Assembly: GCA_902806575.1 (NCBI GenBank)
Contig: CADCXD010000004.1
Coordinates: 1,364,001-1,428,000, forward strand
Length of the DNA stretch: 64,000 bases
Source: Jackrogersella multiformis
Lineage: Eukaryota > Ascomycota > Sordariomycetes > Xylariales > Hypoxylaceae
Direction: 5' to 3'
Below the pieces are notes generated by a model. It was not told where the DNA came from. It was given only the letters and a program-made list of their open reading frames with translations, and did no database searches. The translations under genes and the position numbers were made by a program. Below are positions 11,659-23,679 of this stretch, piece by piece; the first letter of the stretch is position 1; each line of letters opens with the position of its first letter.

Positions 11659-14600
11659 ATGGCAACTCTAGAAGAGAAGCTGGACAAGATCCGGTCGCCG
11701 AATCTCCAGAGCCAGCAGCAAGTCAGTATACCTCATACATTTAGTAAATCATTTTGGACCGCTCTAGCTAACATTGATTTATTAACTATTATCTAGACTG
11801 GAGTGATTCTAAAGGCGGTTGAAGAGACACTTAAAGAACAGAATGCTCAACCTACACCAACCGGATATTTTGCTGCGCTGTTGGCTTTACTAAACCAGTC
11901 CCTCGAGAGCGGCAAGGTTAACAAAGAATTAACACCATCCATCGTTTATCTACTCGATGTAGTGACGCCCTTTGCGCCGCAACCGCTCCTTCGATCCAAA
12001 TTCACCCAGATCCTCACGCTTCTAGCGCCCGTATTACTTCTCCAAGATGCAGACGCTCCCTTACTAAGGCCATCCATTGGAAGTCTTGAATCGCTGCTTC
12101 TCGCACAAGACTCAGCAGCCTGGAAACTCCCCACGAACGAGATAAGTCCGCGACGGGCTGTCGCGGGCCTCTTAAATCTTGCCGTAGACCACAGGCCGAA
12201 AGTGCGAAAGCGCGCTCAAGATGCCCTACGAAAAGTCCTTAAGAACCCACCCCCAAGTCCGTCTCTAGACCACCCAGCAGCGGACCTATGCGCTGAAACA
12301 GCAATGAGGAGCCTGGCTGAGATATCGAACAAGGTCACCTTATCGAGGAAACAGAAGAAATCGTCGGCAGAACACGACCCTGCACTTATACATGCCTTAC
12401 AGCTTGTCAAGGCAGTAGCAGCAGCGAGTGGTGGGTGGCCAAGCAAAAATATCGAGACCTTATGTGAACTTTTGCTTAGCATCGCCAAGAGCGGAAATGA
12501 CCACATGACAATGGCTGTTTTTGACATATTCGAGATGATCTTTGAGGGCATGGCAGATGAGGTTGCATCTACTAAACTACCCCGTCTCCTCGAAATTATC
12601 TCTGAAATGCGCCCCTCGGCCAACGACACGCAATTACTCCCACCTTGGATTGCCATATTATCACGAGGATATGATGTCTCCGCGCAGACGGAACCCGAAG
12701 AAACGTTCCAAAAACTCCCAGACCTGTTTACAATGATATCTGGTTTTATGGAGTCATCTTCGCATAACATAAGAATCTCTGCATCAGAGTGTTTAATATC
12801 GTTTATGGCGAATTGTATACCTGACCAGGTCATAGTCGAGCCCTCCATCTATGATGAGAAGGTCCTCGAGAAGATTGCCAAGATTTCTGAGAACCTTCTT
12901 AGCGTAAAATACCAAGCAGCTTGGATGGAAACATTCAATGTCCTAGGAGCTATTTTTGATGCGCTAAGATGGCGTGCTAACCCGATGATGTTAAACGTCG
13001 TGCGAACAGTTGGCGAGCTTCGTGGGAACGATTCTTTCATGGGCAAAAAGGAGGCAGATGAAGTTCTTGGTAAAGCAATCCGAGCAATGGGTCCCGAATC
13101 TGTTCTAAGCATCCTTCCTCTGAACCTCGCCAAGCCAGTCAAAGACCAGCCTGGAAGAGCTTGGATGTTGCCAATCCTCAGAGACTATACCGCCAACACG
13201 AACCTTCAACATTTCAAGACCGAATTCATCCCGTTAAGCGAGGCCATGTTCCAACGGGTTCTGGACAACGGGGAGGCTGATAAGACGATGGAGGTCAAGA
13301 TATATGAGACGCTGGTACATCAGACCTGGTCTATCTTGCCCGGCTACTGCGATCTACCTTTAGATTTGACAGTGGCGTTTGATCAAGTATTTGCTGAGAT
13401 GATTGCCAACCTCTTGTATAGGCAAGTCGAACTCAGGCTGGATGTCTGCAGAGCTCTCAAGACTCTTGTCGAATCAAACCAAATAATAGCTTCTCTCGAA
13501 GACGAGAGCGAACTGATTCTCAGAAGCAGAGTATCAAAAGCAGACGCCCAGAAGAACCTGACATACCTCGGGGGCTTTGCGGGTAACCTCCTAGCAGTCC
13601 TTTTCAACGTTTACAGCCAAACTCTTCCTCAGTCCAGAGGTCCTATACTTCAGACTATTAATGCCTATCTGAGTATCACCCCTGAGAAGGAACTGGTCGA
13701 GACATTTGACCGCGTCAGTACGATGCTAGCTTCGTCTCTAAACGAAATCAACGGCGACGAGAAGAAAGAGAAGAGTCAAAAGTCAAAAGGTCAGACGCCT
13801 TCTACAAGCCAGACACTAATGGACCTGGTAATTACCATGTCTGTCTATCTTCCCCGCCAGAGCTTCGGTCCTCTCTTCAATATTGCTGCGCTCATCATCG
13901 TGAGAGACGACTTTCCTCAGCTACAGAAGAAAGCCTACAAACTGATTCCACGGCTCGCCGCGTCGGATACTGGAAAAGTAGCGCTTCAGGACCAAAATGC
14001 GGAACTCCAAAACTTGATACTAACAAGCTCAGAAAAAGTCTCAGCCCCTGCACGAAGAGAGCGATTAGCGGCAATTACTGCACTGATGCCGTTCATCCCT
14101 GACACATCGCTTCATTTTATCCCTTCGGTACTATCCGAGGTAGTCATATGCTGCAAAGAGCAAAACGAGAAGGCTAGAACTTTGGCTTTCGAGTTACTCG
14201 TCCTTATGGGCCAAAAGCTAGCAGAGGCGAAGGGCAAGCCAATTGAGAACAGCAAGATTCACAATATGCCCAAGAACGCACCATCCGTGTCTGCAAGCAT
14301 CGAAGAGTACTTCACCATGGTTAGCGCCGGACTTGCGGGCAGCACATCTCACATGATATCCGCCTCCATCACTGCCCTTACTCGGATCCTTTACGAGTTT
14401 CGCGAAACCCTTAACCAAGAAGTGCTGAGCGACCTCGTACAGACCATGGATCTCTTCTTGACATCCAACAACCGAGAAATCGTAAGGAGCGTTTTGGGAT
14501 TCGTAAAAGTGTGCGCTATTAGCTTGCCAACAGAATTGATGCTACCGCGCCTACCGACCATGATTCCGAACTTGATGGTTTGGGCGCACGAGCATAAAGG

Positions 14601-15510
14601 CCACTTTTGCAGGGCGAAGGTCAAGCACATTCTAGAACGAATGGTCCGTCGCTTCGGTTTTGATTCCGTCAACCGAAACTGTCCCGAGGCCGACCGAAAG
14701 TTGATAATCAACATCCGTAAGACTAAGGAACGCAGCAAGAGACGGAAGGACGCCGCTAAGGAGACAGGAAACGAAGAAGAAGGTGATCAGCAGAACGGCA
14801 AGCGGCGAGGCCGGTTTGAGAGCGAGTATGACGAGGCGCTATATAGCAGCGGAGAATCAGACGCCTCGGACGACTCGGACGCCTCGGTTCTCGGAAGGTC
14901 ACGGAAGGCGCCGAAGGGCGGCTCTACGTACATCATGGAAGATGACGATGAACCCCTGGATCTGTTGGATCGCAAGGCCCTCGCCAGCATCTCTTCTACG
15001 AAACCTAGCAAGCTACTCAAGGCGGGCAAGACAAAGGCTAAGACCGATATGGACGGCAAGTTGATACTAGGCGAAGAGGACGGTGACGATGACGTCATGG
15101 TCCTTGATACGCCCAGGCAAGGAGGAGAGGCGAGCGGCGTCGGCGCCTACGTCGCGGCTCTTAAGAGCAAGGACGTCGGACGCAGGGGCCGAGGCGGACG
15201 TCTCAAGTTCTCCAACAAGCGAGGGAAGGACGCCGACGGAGACGAAGACATGGACGTCGACGAGAAAGACGTCTCCGCCATCAAGTCGCAGATCAGCAGG
15301 GCCGGCAGAGGCGGCGCCAGCCCTCGCGGTGCCAGCTTTCGCGGAGGCCGTCCTGCTCGCGGCGGAGGCGGCGGTATGCGCGGAGGTGGAGGGGGGAGAA
15401 GCGGCAGGGGCGGCATCGCCGCCGGGAGACGAGGGCTCGGGCAGGACAAGAGACACGGCCCGGCGTTCGCAGGCAGAGTAGGGAAACCAAAATCTCCCGG
15501 CAGGAGGTGA
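11659..15510 (+). CDS. RRP12: Ribosomal RNA-processing protein Rrp12 (NUC173 domain)
   Basis: Exons 11659-11721 and 11797-15510 give 1258 residues, near the usual fungal length. The protein is a long alpha-helical (HEAT/ARM-like) repeat with the NUC173 region in the first half. Its C-terminal part turns acidic and basic (EEGDQQNGKRRGRFESEYDE, then the conserved RSRKAPKGGSTYIMEDDDEP stretch). It ends in a Gly/Arg-rich tail from about residue 1160 (repeated RGG and GRGG). Rrp12 is a nucleolar factor needed for pre-40S and pre-60S maturation and export, and binds RNA and Ran/GSP1 in yeast. The start lies in a 21-codon first exon (MATLEEKLDKIRSPNLQSQQ); the 75-nt intron is in phase 0. The call is confident from overall composition, the C-terminal motifs and length. 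Confidence 0.9.
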
Positions 15511-16169
15511 GGCGGGGTCGGAACCGCCGGACCCCATGTTTGATACCCGTCCGCAGCACACGCTGCTCTAGATTTAAAATGGCTATAGATAGATATCTAA
15601 TGTTTGCTAGCCCGCTCGGCTGATGGGTTTAGGCGTACGTAGGTGCGGATTATAAAAGTGTTTTCTTTCACTCACACTCACTCTTTTTCCGAAAAAGAAA
15701 CGAGAAAAAAATCCATGATATGATGGTGGCATCAAACGTCTTTGGTATTAATTATATCAAGTCAAGTCAAACAAAACAAAACCAACCTAAAACCAGCCGG
15801 ATTCGCAGGCTTCAGACTTCGACGGGCTGGGCGGTTAGTGGGAAATATGTACGAGAAACGACCGTGATAACGTTGTGCGCGTGTGATAGGTATGAAGTTC
15901 CCAATGTCCCGTGTAACGCTCCCGAACGCCGCTGTTTAACATCTGTACCCCGTTCTCGACTCCTGCTCGACCGCGCTGTGGGGAAGTTTACAAGAGACCA
16001 CCACCGCTACGTCTATTCTACTTTGGCTTCCTGCTGCTGGTCGGTTGCCTGCCTGCCTAGCTAGATAAATAGATGGACAGTCAGCCAGCCAGCCTATCAG
16101 ACCTCCCTCTTTTATTCGCCCCTTCGCCTTATTCTTGCTTCTTCTTCCTGCTCTGCTGCTTCGTCTTCT
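15511..16169. other. Convergent 3' flanks of RRP12 and VTI1
   Basis: About 660 bases between converging stop codons. It contains short CAGC/GCCT-type repeats near 16075 and a pyrimidine-rich tract near 16110-16170. No gene seen. Confidence 0.55.
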
Positions 16170-17073
16170 TCACCTGAACTTGCTGTAGATGACCGCGAAG
16201 ATCAAGATCACCAGCACGGCGATGATGGCGATGGTAATCACCCGATTCGTAGCCATCCTATATATACAGGTACGCACCGTCAGCCTCGCCGCATCACAAT
16301 CACAGCACGGGGAGTGGACGAGAAGGGAAGGGGAAAGAGAGGGGGGGTAGGGTAGGGGGGATCATTACCTACGCGCCATGCCGCGCAGGGTCTTGACGCT
16401 GCGGTCGACGTAGCCCTCGCTCTCGTAGAGGACCTGTCCGGTGTGGGCGATGCGCTCGCGCTGGGCGTGCAGGTCGGCGAGGGTGCCGGCGCCGATGGCC
16501 TCGGTCTCGTTGGCCAGCGCCTGGCTCGACCGCAGCCGCTGCGTGCTCCGGTCCAGCCGGTCCGTGCCCGACAGCAGCTGCTGCCGCTGCTCCAGCTGCA
16601 GGTCCGACGGCGACGCCGACGGGTTGTCCGTATATCGCGACCCGAACAGCGCCGCGCGGTCCGAGGCCAGAGCCACTAGCTTGCGCCGGTACGCGTCCGC
16701 GTCCGTCTCGAAGTTCCGGAAGCGCTGGTTGATCTTCGGCCGCGACGACGAGGGGATGTTCTGCTTCTCGAGGCGCATCTGGCCGAGCTGGTTTGGGGGG
16801 GGGGGTGGGTTAGTTACTTGGGACGAGGAAGAGAGGAGGAAAGGAGAGGGGTGGTGGTTGGAAGGAGGGAGGGGGGGGGGGCGGGCGGTTTACCAGTTCG
16901 TCGGCTTCCTCGAGGGCTCGCTCGGCGGCGCTGATGGCGGCTTTGCGCGGCTCGCCGCTTAATTCGGGGATCTGGTCTAGCTTCTGGGTCAGGTCGGCTT
17001 GGACGAGCTTGAATTCGGCTTCGTAGCTGCCGAATAGCTCGGAGCCGGCGTCGGTGTCGAGTGGGTTGGCCAT
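16170..17073 (-). CDS. VTI1: v-SNARE Vti1 (Qb-SNARE)
   Basis: Exons on the minus strand: 17073-16894, 16787-16369 and 16257-16170, giving 228 residues. The N-terminal Habc-type helices start with SELFGSYEAEFKLVQADLTQ and EEADEL. The SNARE helix includes RLRSSQALANETEAIGAGTL and ends before GYVDRSVKTLRGMARR. The third exon supplies the C-terminal membrane anchor (ITIAIIAVLVILIFAVIYSK), which a single-exon reading would miss. Vti1 is a Qb-SNARE used in Golgi, endosome and vacuole fusion, anchored by its C-terminus and facing the cytosol. The intron at 16893-16788 contains long G runs (C runs on the coding strand). The identification is firm. Confidence 0.93.
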
Positions 17074-18928
17074 GGTGGTAGTGGTAGTGGTAGTGGTAGA
17101 GTTAGATTACGTCTACTCCTTTCTTTCTTTCTTTCTCTCTTTCTTGTTCTCGTCGTTTGGACTTATCGAAAGTCTCGAGGAGAGGATGGTAAGTTGAAAG
17201 TGAGAGTGCGTCGTCGACGTCGTTGAAGCAAGATAAACCAGAGTCCTGCTGCTTACTAAATCGGGGAGGGTGCTCGGGTAGGTAGTGTATTGGTTAACGT
17301 GGTTGGCTAACGAGAGATACCGAATGTTTCCAAGGCTTGGAGGTTGTAGGTATGTAGGATAGGTAGGTACGTAGTAGGAGAGATTAATGCAGTGTTACGT
17401 AACGAATCCGGTCTAGACCCAGATTCAACCTTGGAAGTGGAGACTTCGTCATTTACCAGCCACACTTCCTCAATACAGATGATACCCAGCCACATAGAGT
17501 GGGGAATCACATCGGCAGAGAATTTGAAAAATTCAAGTATTTCAATGATTCCTAAGCTGTGGGCTCTTTTCCTTTTTTCTCTTCTTTTCTCCTCCATGAA
17601 AGTTGAATCCCCCGGAAGCAGATAATTTAGGCTCTGCGTTTTTATTTCGTTACGAACGTAGAGTTGTATTAGCCGGGCAGACTGAAAACATGGAGCTTCT
17701 AAGAATTGTGTATTAGACGGATGGTCTTCGGACTACCGCCTCTGAATATTCGATCCCGTTGAGCCTCGACATTCCTTTATTAGACTACGAGTTGGACTAC
17801 CGGTACGAGGTACCTATTCATATGATGAGCGTCTCGCTTCAGTTCCGGTGGGCAGAAAATGACTTCGAACCGGCGAAGCAGGAGAGTGGTTCTTTTGCTA
17901 GCTCTTTGATGACGAGTGTCTTCCGAATGGAGGCTTTTCTTAACCGACACAACGAGTAGTTTGTGTATTATCAATTCATCTTGTCGCACGTGCCAGCAGA
18001 ACCTTGATCATAACGAATGAAGTCGGACATAATTTATGTTACATAGTATGTTTCTAATACATGGTCTCAATTTGTCGAGGCGTGTCGTACATACCGGTGG
18101 CTGGTACCTAAGGTTAGGCAGCTACACTAGGTCATAGCCATCCATACCTATCTAGAGTCATAGCGTCAGTTATCCTGTTTATGTTTATGATGGTGGTGGA
18201 CCCTTGTCAGCTTGTCAATCGATGCTACAACGGTTTCAACCCTCGGGCTTGTGACGACTTAATCCGTCTAATAAATAAGTATTGAAACCTCAACTCATAC
18301 CTACCTTCTCGTCGTGTTACTTAATTCAATTATCCTCGATTAAATTGTCGGAGCTATCGGTATATCTTGCTATCCAAACAGCCGCTACTGCAATAGAGAA
18401 AGATGTAAGTGTAAAAGCAGCTGAAACTGCAATTACTCGCATTGTACATAACATACCTACCTGGTATACATGTCGAAGTGTTATGCAGCAGATGCAAGTT
18501 TTCCGCCTCTACCCACATACCTACCTACCTTGGTAATCTTATAAATTATCAAAGCTTCCATTCCAATCAGTTGTACGGTTGTTTTCAATCGTATGCTGAT
18601 TAGCCGATCTATTATGAACTATTGAGGATGGACAATGTCGTGTGACGCATAGCCACATAGTCAATAGTGTAGTGTAGTTAGCTCGCCGCCACCTCCCTCT
18701 CTTCTTGGGTCATCTTCATACCTACACTATTCCTGAATCCTTCCCTTCTTCCCTTGCCGGCATACCTATCCTAGCAACCTAGGTATTCTCATCTTACTCC
18801 AACCCTTGCTTGCTTCAACCTCACTATTCTTATATACCTAAACCCTAAGCTTTCCAATATTAGTTTCGAAGCTACTCGGCTGTCATAGCTTCCCCTAGCC
18901 TTCATACTCCTTCATCGCATAGAAACCC
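17074..18928. other. Intergenic region VTI1 - amine-oxidase-like gene
   Basis: About 1.85 kb between divergent genes. Next to the VTI1 start is a (GGTAGT)n run (17075-17099) and a CT-rich tract (17115-17150). Near 17340-17380 and 18500-18540 there are ACCTACC-type motifs. Reading frames are short and not protein-like. Confidence 0.55.
17075..17099. repeat. (GGTAGT)n microsatellite in the VTI1 5' leader
   Basis: About four hexamer copies of GGTAGT sit directly upstream of the VTI1 start codon, so they would fall in its 5' UTR as ACCACT units on the coding strand. Confidence 0.75.
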
Positions 18929-20588
18929 ATGACATCGTATGCTAACTGGGTTGCCAGGAAGAAAGTAGCTATCATCGGAAGTGGTTCCGCCGGAATTGGT
19001 GCTCTCTGGGCTTTGAATCGAACTCACCATGATGTTTACCTCTATGAGGCGGATGACCGCCTGGGTGGTCATACCAATACGGTAGAATGGAAGAAGGGCA
19101 AATTCACCACTCTGGTCGACACCGGTTTCATCGTCCTCAACACCGCAACATATCGTTCGTAAGATGCGAATCTACGGCCGTGTTACTTTGCTAATTAGCT
19201 TTAGCAAACTTCATCAACTTCCTTAAGAATGTCCGGGTAAACATCGAGCCCACTGAGATGACCTTCGGCGTTTCGCGGGATCGCGGGAAATTCGAATGGG
19301 CTGGCACGAATCTAGATTCCATATTCTGCCAGAGGAGAAACCTCTTCTCTTTGAAAATGTGGAGGTTGATCTTCGACATCATTCGCTTCAATCAGTTTGC
19401 TCTAGATCTGCTAAAGGAAGACGACGGTGACTCCTATTCTAGCTCGAAGGGAGCTAGACCTATGGAGACCATCGGCCAGTATTTGGATAGAGAAGGGTAT
19501 TCCGACACATTCCGCAATGACTACCTGATACCCATGACAGCTGCTGTGTGGAGTACAAGTCCTGACAAGTGTACACTGGAGTTTCCCGCCGCGACGCTCG
19601 TTCGATTTATGTAAGCCCGATGAATCGACTAGTCTAATTTAAGTGAGGTTGCTGATTTTTGTCATTAAGGTGGAATCATCACCTCTTAACCACGGTCTCC
19701 ACACGCCCAGACTGGCTTACTCTAGAAGGTGGCGCAAAATCGTACATTGATGCCGTGATGAGAGGGTTCCCACCGAATCACTTATTCTTAAAGACAGCTG
19801 TCAAGCATCTCACCAACGACCAGGACGGTCGCGTTAGACTTCATTTGGAAAATGGGAAGACGGAGGTATATGACCACGTCATATTGGCTACTCATGGAGA
19901 CCAAGCCTATCAAATCATCAAGCCCTCGGCTACCGCAGAGGAGAAGGACATCATGTCTTCGTTCAAAACGTCTGAGAATTCATGCGTTCTCCATTCAGAC
20001 CTCTCGCATATGCCGAGGCGCCAAAACTCGTGGTCAGCTTGGAATTATCTCACGGTATCCTCACCTTGGACGGGTAAAGACGTCGATCAAGTCTCGTTGA
20101 CTTATAACATGAACATCCTACAACATATCCCAAGGGAAGCTTTTGGTGATGTTCTGGTGACACTCAATCCCATCCAAGAACCGAAGCCTGAGACTGTCCA
20201 AGGTCGATATTCGTACTCACACCCGCTGTATAACCCAGCCGCTATCCAGGCGCAGGAAGCTCTACCGAGGATACAGAACACGAGGGGAATCAGCTACGCG
20301 GGTGCATGGACTAAATACGGGTTTCACGAAGACGGGTTCAGCAGCGGATTATACGCGGCTCACTATCATCTCGGAGCCAAGCTACCGTTCGAGTTCGTAG
20401 ACTCAACGTACAGCCGCGGGAGGCAACCTAAGTTGGGCATAGCGGACTTGTTCGTCAGAGTCGTTGTTCTGATTATCCAGATATTCGTAATAGGCTTGCT
20501 GGAAAGAGTATTTGGCAGGGCTAACAAAAGGGCATCTTTGCAGGTAAACGGCATAGGCAGGAAATTGGCGAATGGGAAACTGTCGTAG
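18929..20588 (+). CDS. FAD-dependent amine-oxidase-like protein (NAD/FAD-binding, COG2907 type)
   Basis: Exons 18929-19154, 19205-19610 and 19670-20588 give 516 residues. The N-terminal Rossmann motif reads VAIIGSGSAGIGALWAL (residues 13-29), followed by YLYEADDRLGGHTNTV, the FAD ribose-binding acidic turn and the GGH motif. The C-terminal half carries ISYAGAWTKYGFHEDGFSSG, the FAD-closing motif of this flavoprotein group. A final hydrophobic helix near residues 474-496 (LFVRVVVLIIQIFVIGLLE) may anchor it in a membrane. The first intron has an unusual GTTCGT donor; it is supported because it rebuilds the expected TATYPNFINFL junction. Bacterial relatives sit beside cyclopropane-fatty-acid synthases, but no such gene is nearby here. 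The substrate is unknown. The fold is certain; the function is open. Confidence 0.88.
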
Positions 20589-21007
20589 TCTGAGGTCTCT
20601 TGGGGTGTAAGACAGACTGGAAATAGACGGTGGGATTATAGAATCTATGACCAGTTATATGTATTTTTATGTATCATCGAAAGCCCCATAACTACCTACC
20701 TAGGTAGGTAACTATGTGCATTTTCAACTACTTGGATACCCTCGGCATTTACATAGCATTCTTTAAAGAAGAACGGAATTAAGAATACCTAGTACATGGG
20801 TACTTAGGTAGGTACGCCTACTATGTACTACGTAATGACGGCAGGTTGCATAAAGTGGGCAGATCAATAGCGAGACCCCTTGTAAGCTTTTCGGACCCAC
20901 CTAAAGTTTAGTTCCCCAGGGTCCTCGAAGCTTTTTGACGTAACCCCCACACAAATGGCACCATGACTTCTTACACAGCTTCAGAACACCAAACTCCATG
21001 ACCCAGA
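20589..21007. other. Intergenic region with CCTAGG palindromes
   Basis: About 420 bases between two same-strand genes. It has CTACCTACCTAGGTAGGTA at about 20692-20710 and further copies near 20800, and presumably carries the COX11 promoter. Confidence 0.6.
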
Positions 21008-22172
21008 ATGAACGGCCTTTACCAGACATCATGGCGGGCCTTACGAGAGAGCACATCGTCATGGGCATGCGCATCCTGCCGTAGAGCCTTAAACCGAACT
21101 CGAGCGAGACCACCGCCGCAATGCAGATCCGTATCGAATAGCACTGCGAGGAAGCAGCAGCAAGCTACCGACACAGCGAGCGCCCCCTCGATGGAGCGCA
21201 TGGCCGAGTACTACCGATACAAGAACCGGACGACGATGTACATACATAGCCCCTCCTAAGTCTGCCGACTGCCCCTTGCGAAATCCTGGCTCAATGGCTG
21301 TTCTAGGTTCTACACCCTCAGCATCATCCTCGGCACCGTCGCCTTCTCCTACGGATCCGTGCCTATGTATAAGATGGTGCGCCTCGCCTCGCCCCAGCTC
21401 GCTTTTTTGTTTATGTGTATATAGACACATACATACATACATTATTTCTTTCTTTCTTTCTTTCTTTCTACGTATATGCGATATATACACCGCACAAACG
21501 TAACTAACGACCTACCCGGAGTAGATCTGCCAAACAACAGGCTGGGGCGGGCAGCCGGTACGCGCGCCTGGCCACGGCCCCTCGTCGGGCGACGCGGACT
21601 ACGACCCGGCGTCGCGGGTGGTGCCGGTGACGGACGCGCGGCGGATCCGCGTGACGTTCAACGCATCGGTGTCGGACATCCTGCCGTGGAAGTTCGTGCC
21701 GCAGCAGCGGGAGGTGCGGGTGCTGCCGGGCGAGACCGCCCTCGCCTTCTACACGGCCACCAACCGGAGCGACAGCGACATCATCGGCGTCGCCACCTAC
21801 AGCGTCACCCCCGCCCAGGTCGCCCCCTACTTCAGCAAGATCCAGTGCTTCTGCTTCGAGGAGCAGCGCCTCAACGCCGGCGAGACCGTCGACATGCCCG
21901 TCTTCTTCTACCTCGACCCCGACCTGCTGAACGACCTCAACATGCGCGGCATCAACGAGGTTACGCTGAGCTATACCTTCTTTAGTACGTAATCTCCTTC
22001 CTTTGCTTATATTCATTTATCTATTTACTTATTTATATATATGCTACTTAATGTAATGCGGTAAGGTAATACATTATCAAGGTAAAGTTAAGCTAATGAG
22101 ATGTTTACAGAGGCGAAATACGATAATAACGGGAATTTTAAGAATTTCCCGACGATAATAACGACGACGTAA
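21008..22172 (+). CDS. COX11: Cytochrome c oxidase assembly protein Cox11
   Basis: Exons 21008-21237, 21307-21376, 21525-21984 and 22111-22172 give 273 residues. Residues 1-60 look like a mitochondrial presequence (Arg/Ser/Ala-rich, one acidic residue in the first 40). A membrane helix (FYTLSIILGTVAFSYGSVPM) is followed by the conserved CQTTGWGG motif and the beta-sandwich domain with the copper-binding pair in KIQCFCFEEQ. The last exon is tiny and rebuilds the family's SYTFFKAKYDNNG ending; stopping at the TAA after exon 3 would lose it. Cox11 delivers copper to the CuB site of Cox1 from the intermembrane-space side of the inner membrane. GC content jumps in exon 3. The identification is firm; the start could be slightly different. 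Confidence 0.93.
21445..21469. repeat. (TTTC)n microsatellite in COX11 intron 2
   Basis: About six TTTC units lie within the 148-nt second intron of COX11, in the pyrimidine-rich stretch upstream of its TAACTAAC branch site. Confidence 0.8.
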
Positions 22173-22558
22173 ATATCATATATATAACGGTACTGTAACG
22201 AGCAACACGGCAAATTCGGGCAAACGACAGTAACCCCTGCATTACCCGCGATATATTACCCCACCTTATTATGGTGAAGCTGCGTTTAAGTATATTCAGG
22301 AGACATAAAAGAAGGTAGGCGAGTTAACCGACTCGCGAAAATGGTTCCCATCGAAATGGGTCGGAGTTATGATTCTGATCTTTTTTCGTTGACACTTTAT
22401 AGTTAATATTAATTAATGTTCTGATCGGATATAAATATGGCTTGAGAATCCTGAAGTATATCAGTTTGGCTTCTCGTACTTGTGCCTCTTGCCATCTTTT
22501 AGCCCGAAATCTGTGTGTTATACTATATTAGTCAAGAGCCTTTTTGTCAATTCCGGCC
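22173..22558. other. AT-rich intergenic stretch
   Basis: About 390 bases between COX11 and the nuclease-like gene. It contains TTAATATTAATTAAT near 22408 and many ATA runs. No gene seen; it holds the promoter of the next gene. Confidence 0.5.
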
Positions 22559-23572
22559 ATGATTCCCATCGACCCCGAAGCCCTAAACATACTTAAAGCA
22601 TTGAAAGATGATGCGGATAGCAACTTAGAGTGGGCAGCCACTCGGTTCTGGGAATATTTCCTTAGGAATGTGATATTCAATGAATTCAAGCGGGTTGTAT
22701 CATCCCAGCAACCGCCAACGAAGAAATCAAATGATGCAAGAAGAGTTGATATTATTGTCGAAAAAGTGGAACATAATTCTATTGATGCAATACTCTTTAT
22801 CGAAGCGAAGAAGTCCAACGCAACTCGATCCGAAACTGATCAGGTAGAATATCAAGCATACACCGCGGCTTGCGCATATGCTGTCGAGACCGGAAAACCG
22901 CGTGTATGGACTATGACCAGCGTTGGTACTAAAGCGCGATTATGGATCTTCCACATTTTCAGCGAATACTTGATCCCTTACATACCTGCTGGCGAAGGCC
23001 TGGGGGACATCAGCGAGTACCTTGACGCAACGAATGACTTGCTGTTTGCGGGCTTGACCCACATCAAGAACAATATCACGCCTCCAAGTGTCCTGCTCAG
23101 CATGGCTCCATCACCAAGGCCTGAACATGCCGTGCTCCCTAGCAACTGGCACGATAACGAGGTCTATCAGGTGGACGATTATCGTCAGAAGCATGTAGAC
23201 GTTGAACGTGAAGGCCGGCTTTTGAATTGGAGTCTCGATGGAGGACTAGCTGCCGGTGAACACTCAAGTTCCGTTGATTCTGCACACGACAAAGTGCTTG
23301 GCTGGCTTGAGGATACAGGGTCCTACGAGCGGTACAACGAGGCAGAATGTACACGCATTGCATGGGGCCAAGCTACACTGCACGACGGCAACATTATTGG
23401 CCATAGGGTCGTTTATTTGAATGAACAAGATCGATGGGAAGAGATTTTTGACCAGGATTGGAAGAGAGCTTTCGTAGTTATCCAAGGTTTGCCATGTTTA
23501 GCAAGCGTGATAGTGGCCGCCTCTGGTCGCATCTTGTACGTGCTGGATGCGAATGTACCTCTGGCTATCTGA
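22559..23572 (+). CDS. Putative PD-(D/E)XK nuclease-fold protein, function unknown
   Basis: A single exon of 337 codons; the ATG at 22559 is the first in frame. I do not recognise an annotated family. Residues 60-100 read RRVDIIV (D64), then AILFIEAKK (E82, K84), then DQVEYQAYTAA. An Asp, about 18 residues, then Glu-x-Lys at the end of a hydrophobic strand followed by a Gln-containing helix is the signature of the PD-(D/E)XK nuclease fold. An upstream helix (ADSNLEWAATRFWEYFL) supplies an acidic residue, as many such folds do. The C-terminal half has no motif I can name. Related proteins seem common as hypothetical proteins in Sordariomycetes, but I cannot check. It converges on the broken F-box-like gene. 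Coding is certain from length and composition; the fold is an inference. Confidence 0.7.
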   Translation: MIPIDPEALNILKALKDDADSNLEWAATRFWEYFLRNVIFNEFKRVVSSQQPPTKKSNDARRVDIIVEKVEHNSIDAILFIEAKKSNATRSETDQVEYQAYTAACAYAVETGKPRVWTMTSVGTKARLWIFHIFSEYLIPYIPAGEGLGDISEYLDATNDLLFAGLTHIKNNITPPSVLLSMAPSPRPEHAVLPSNWHDNEVYQVDDYRQKHVDVEREGRLLNWSLDGGLAAGEHSSSVDSAHDKVLGWLEDTGSYERYNEAECTRIAWGQATLHDGNIIGHRVVYLNEQDRWEEIFDQDWKRAFVVIQGLPCLASVIVAASGRILYVLDANVPLAI

Positions 23573-23679
23573 GAAACGGTACAAAGAAGCTACTGTATTG
23601 GGAGATGCTAGTTGGACCACATTTTGCTTGATAGCCAAATGGTGTGGACAGGGTGTGGTCGAATGATGTAGGTATTTAC

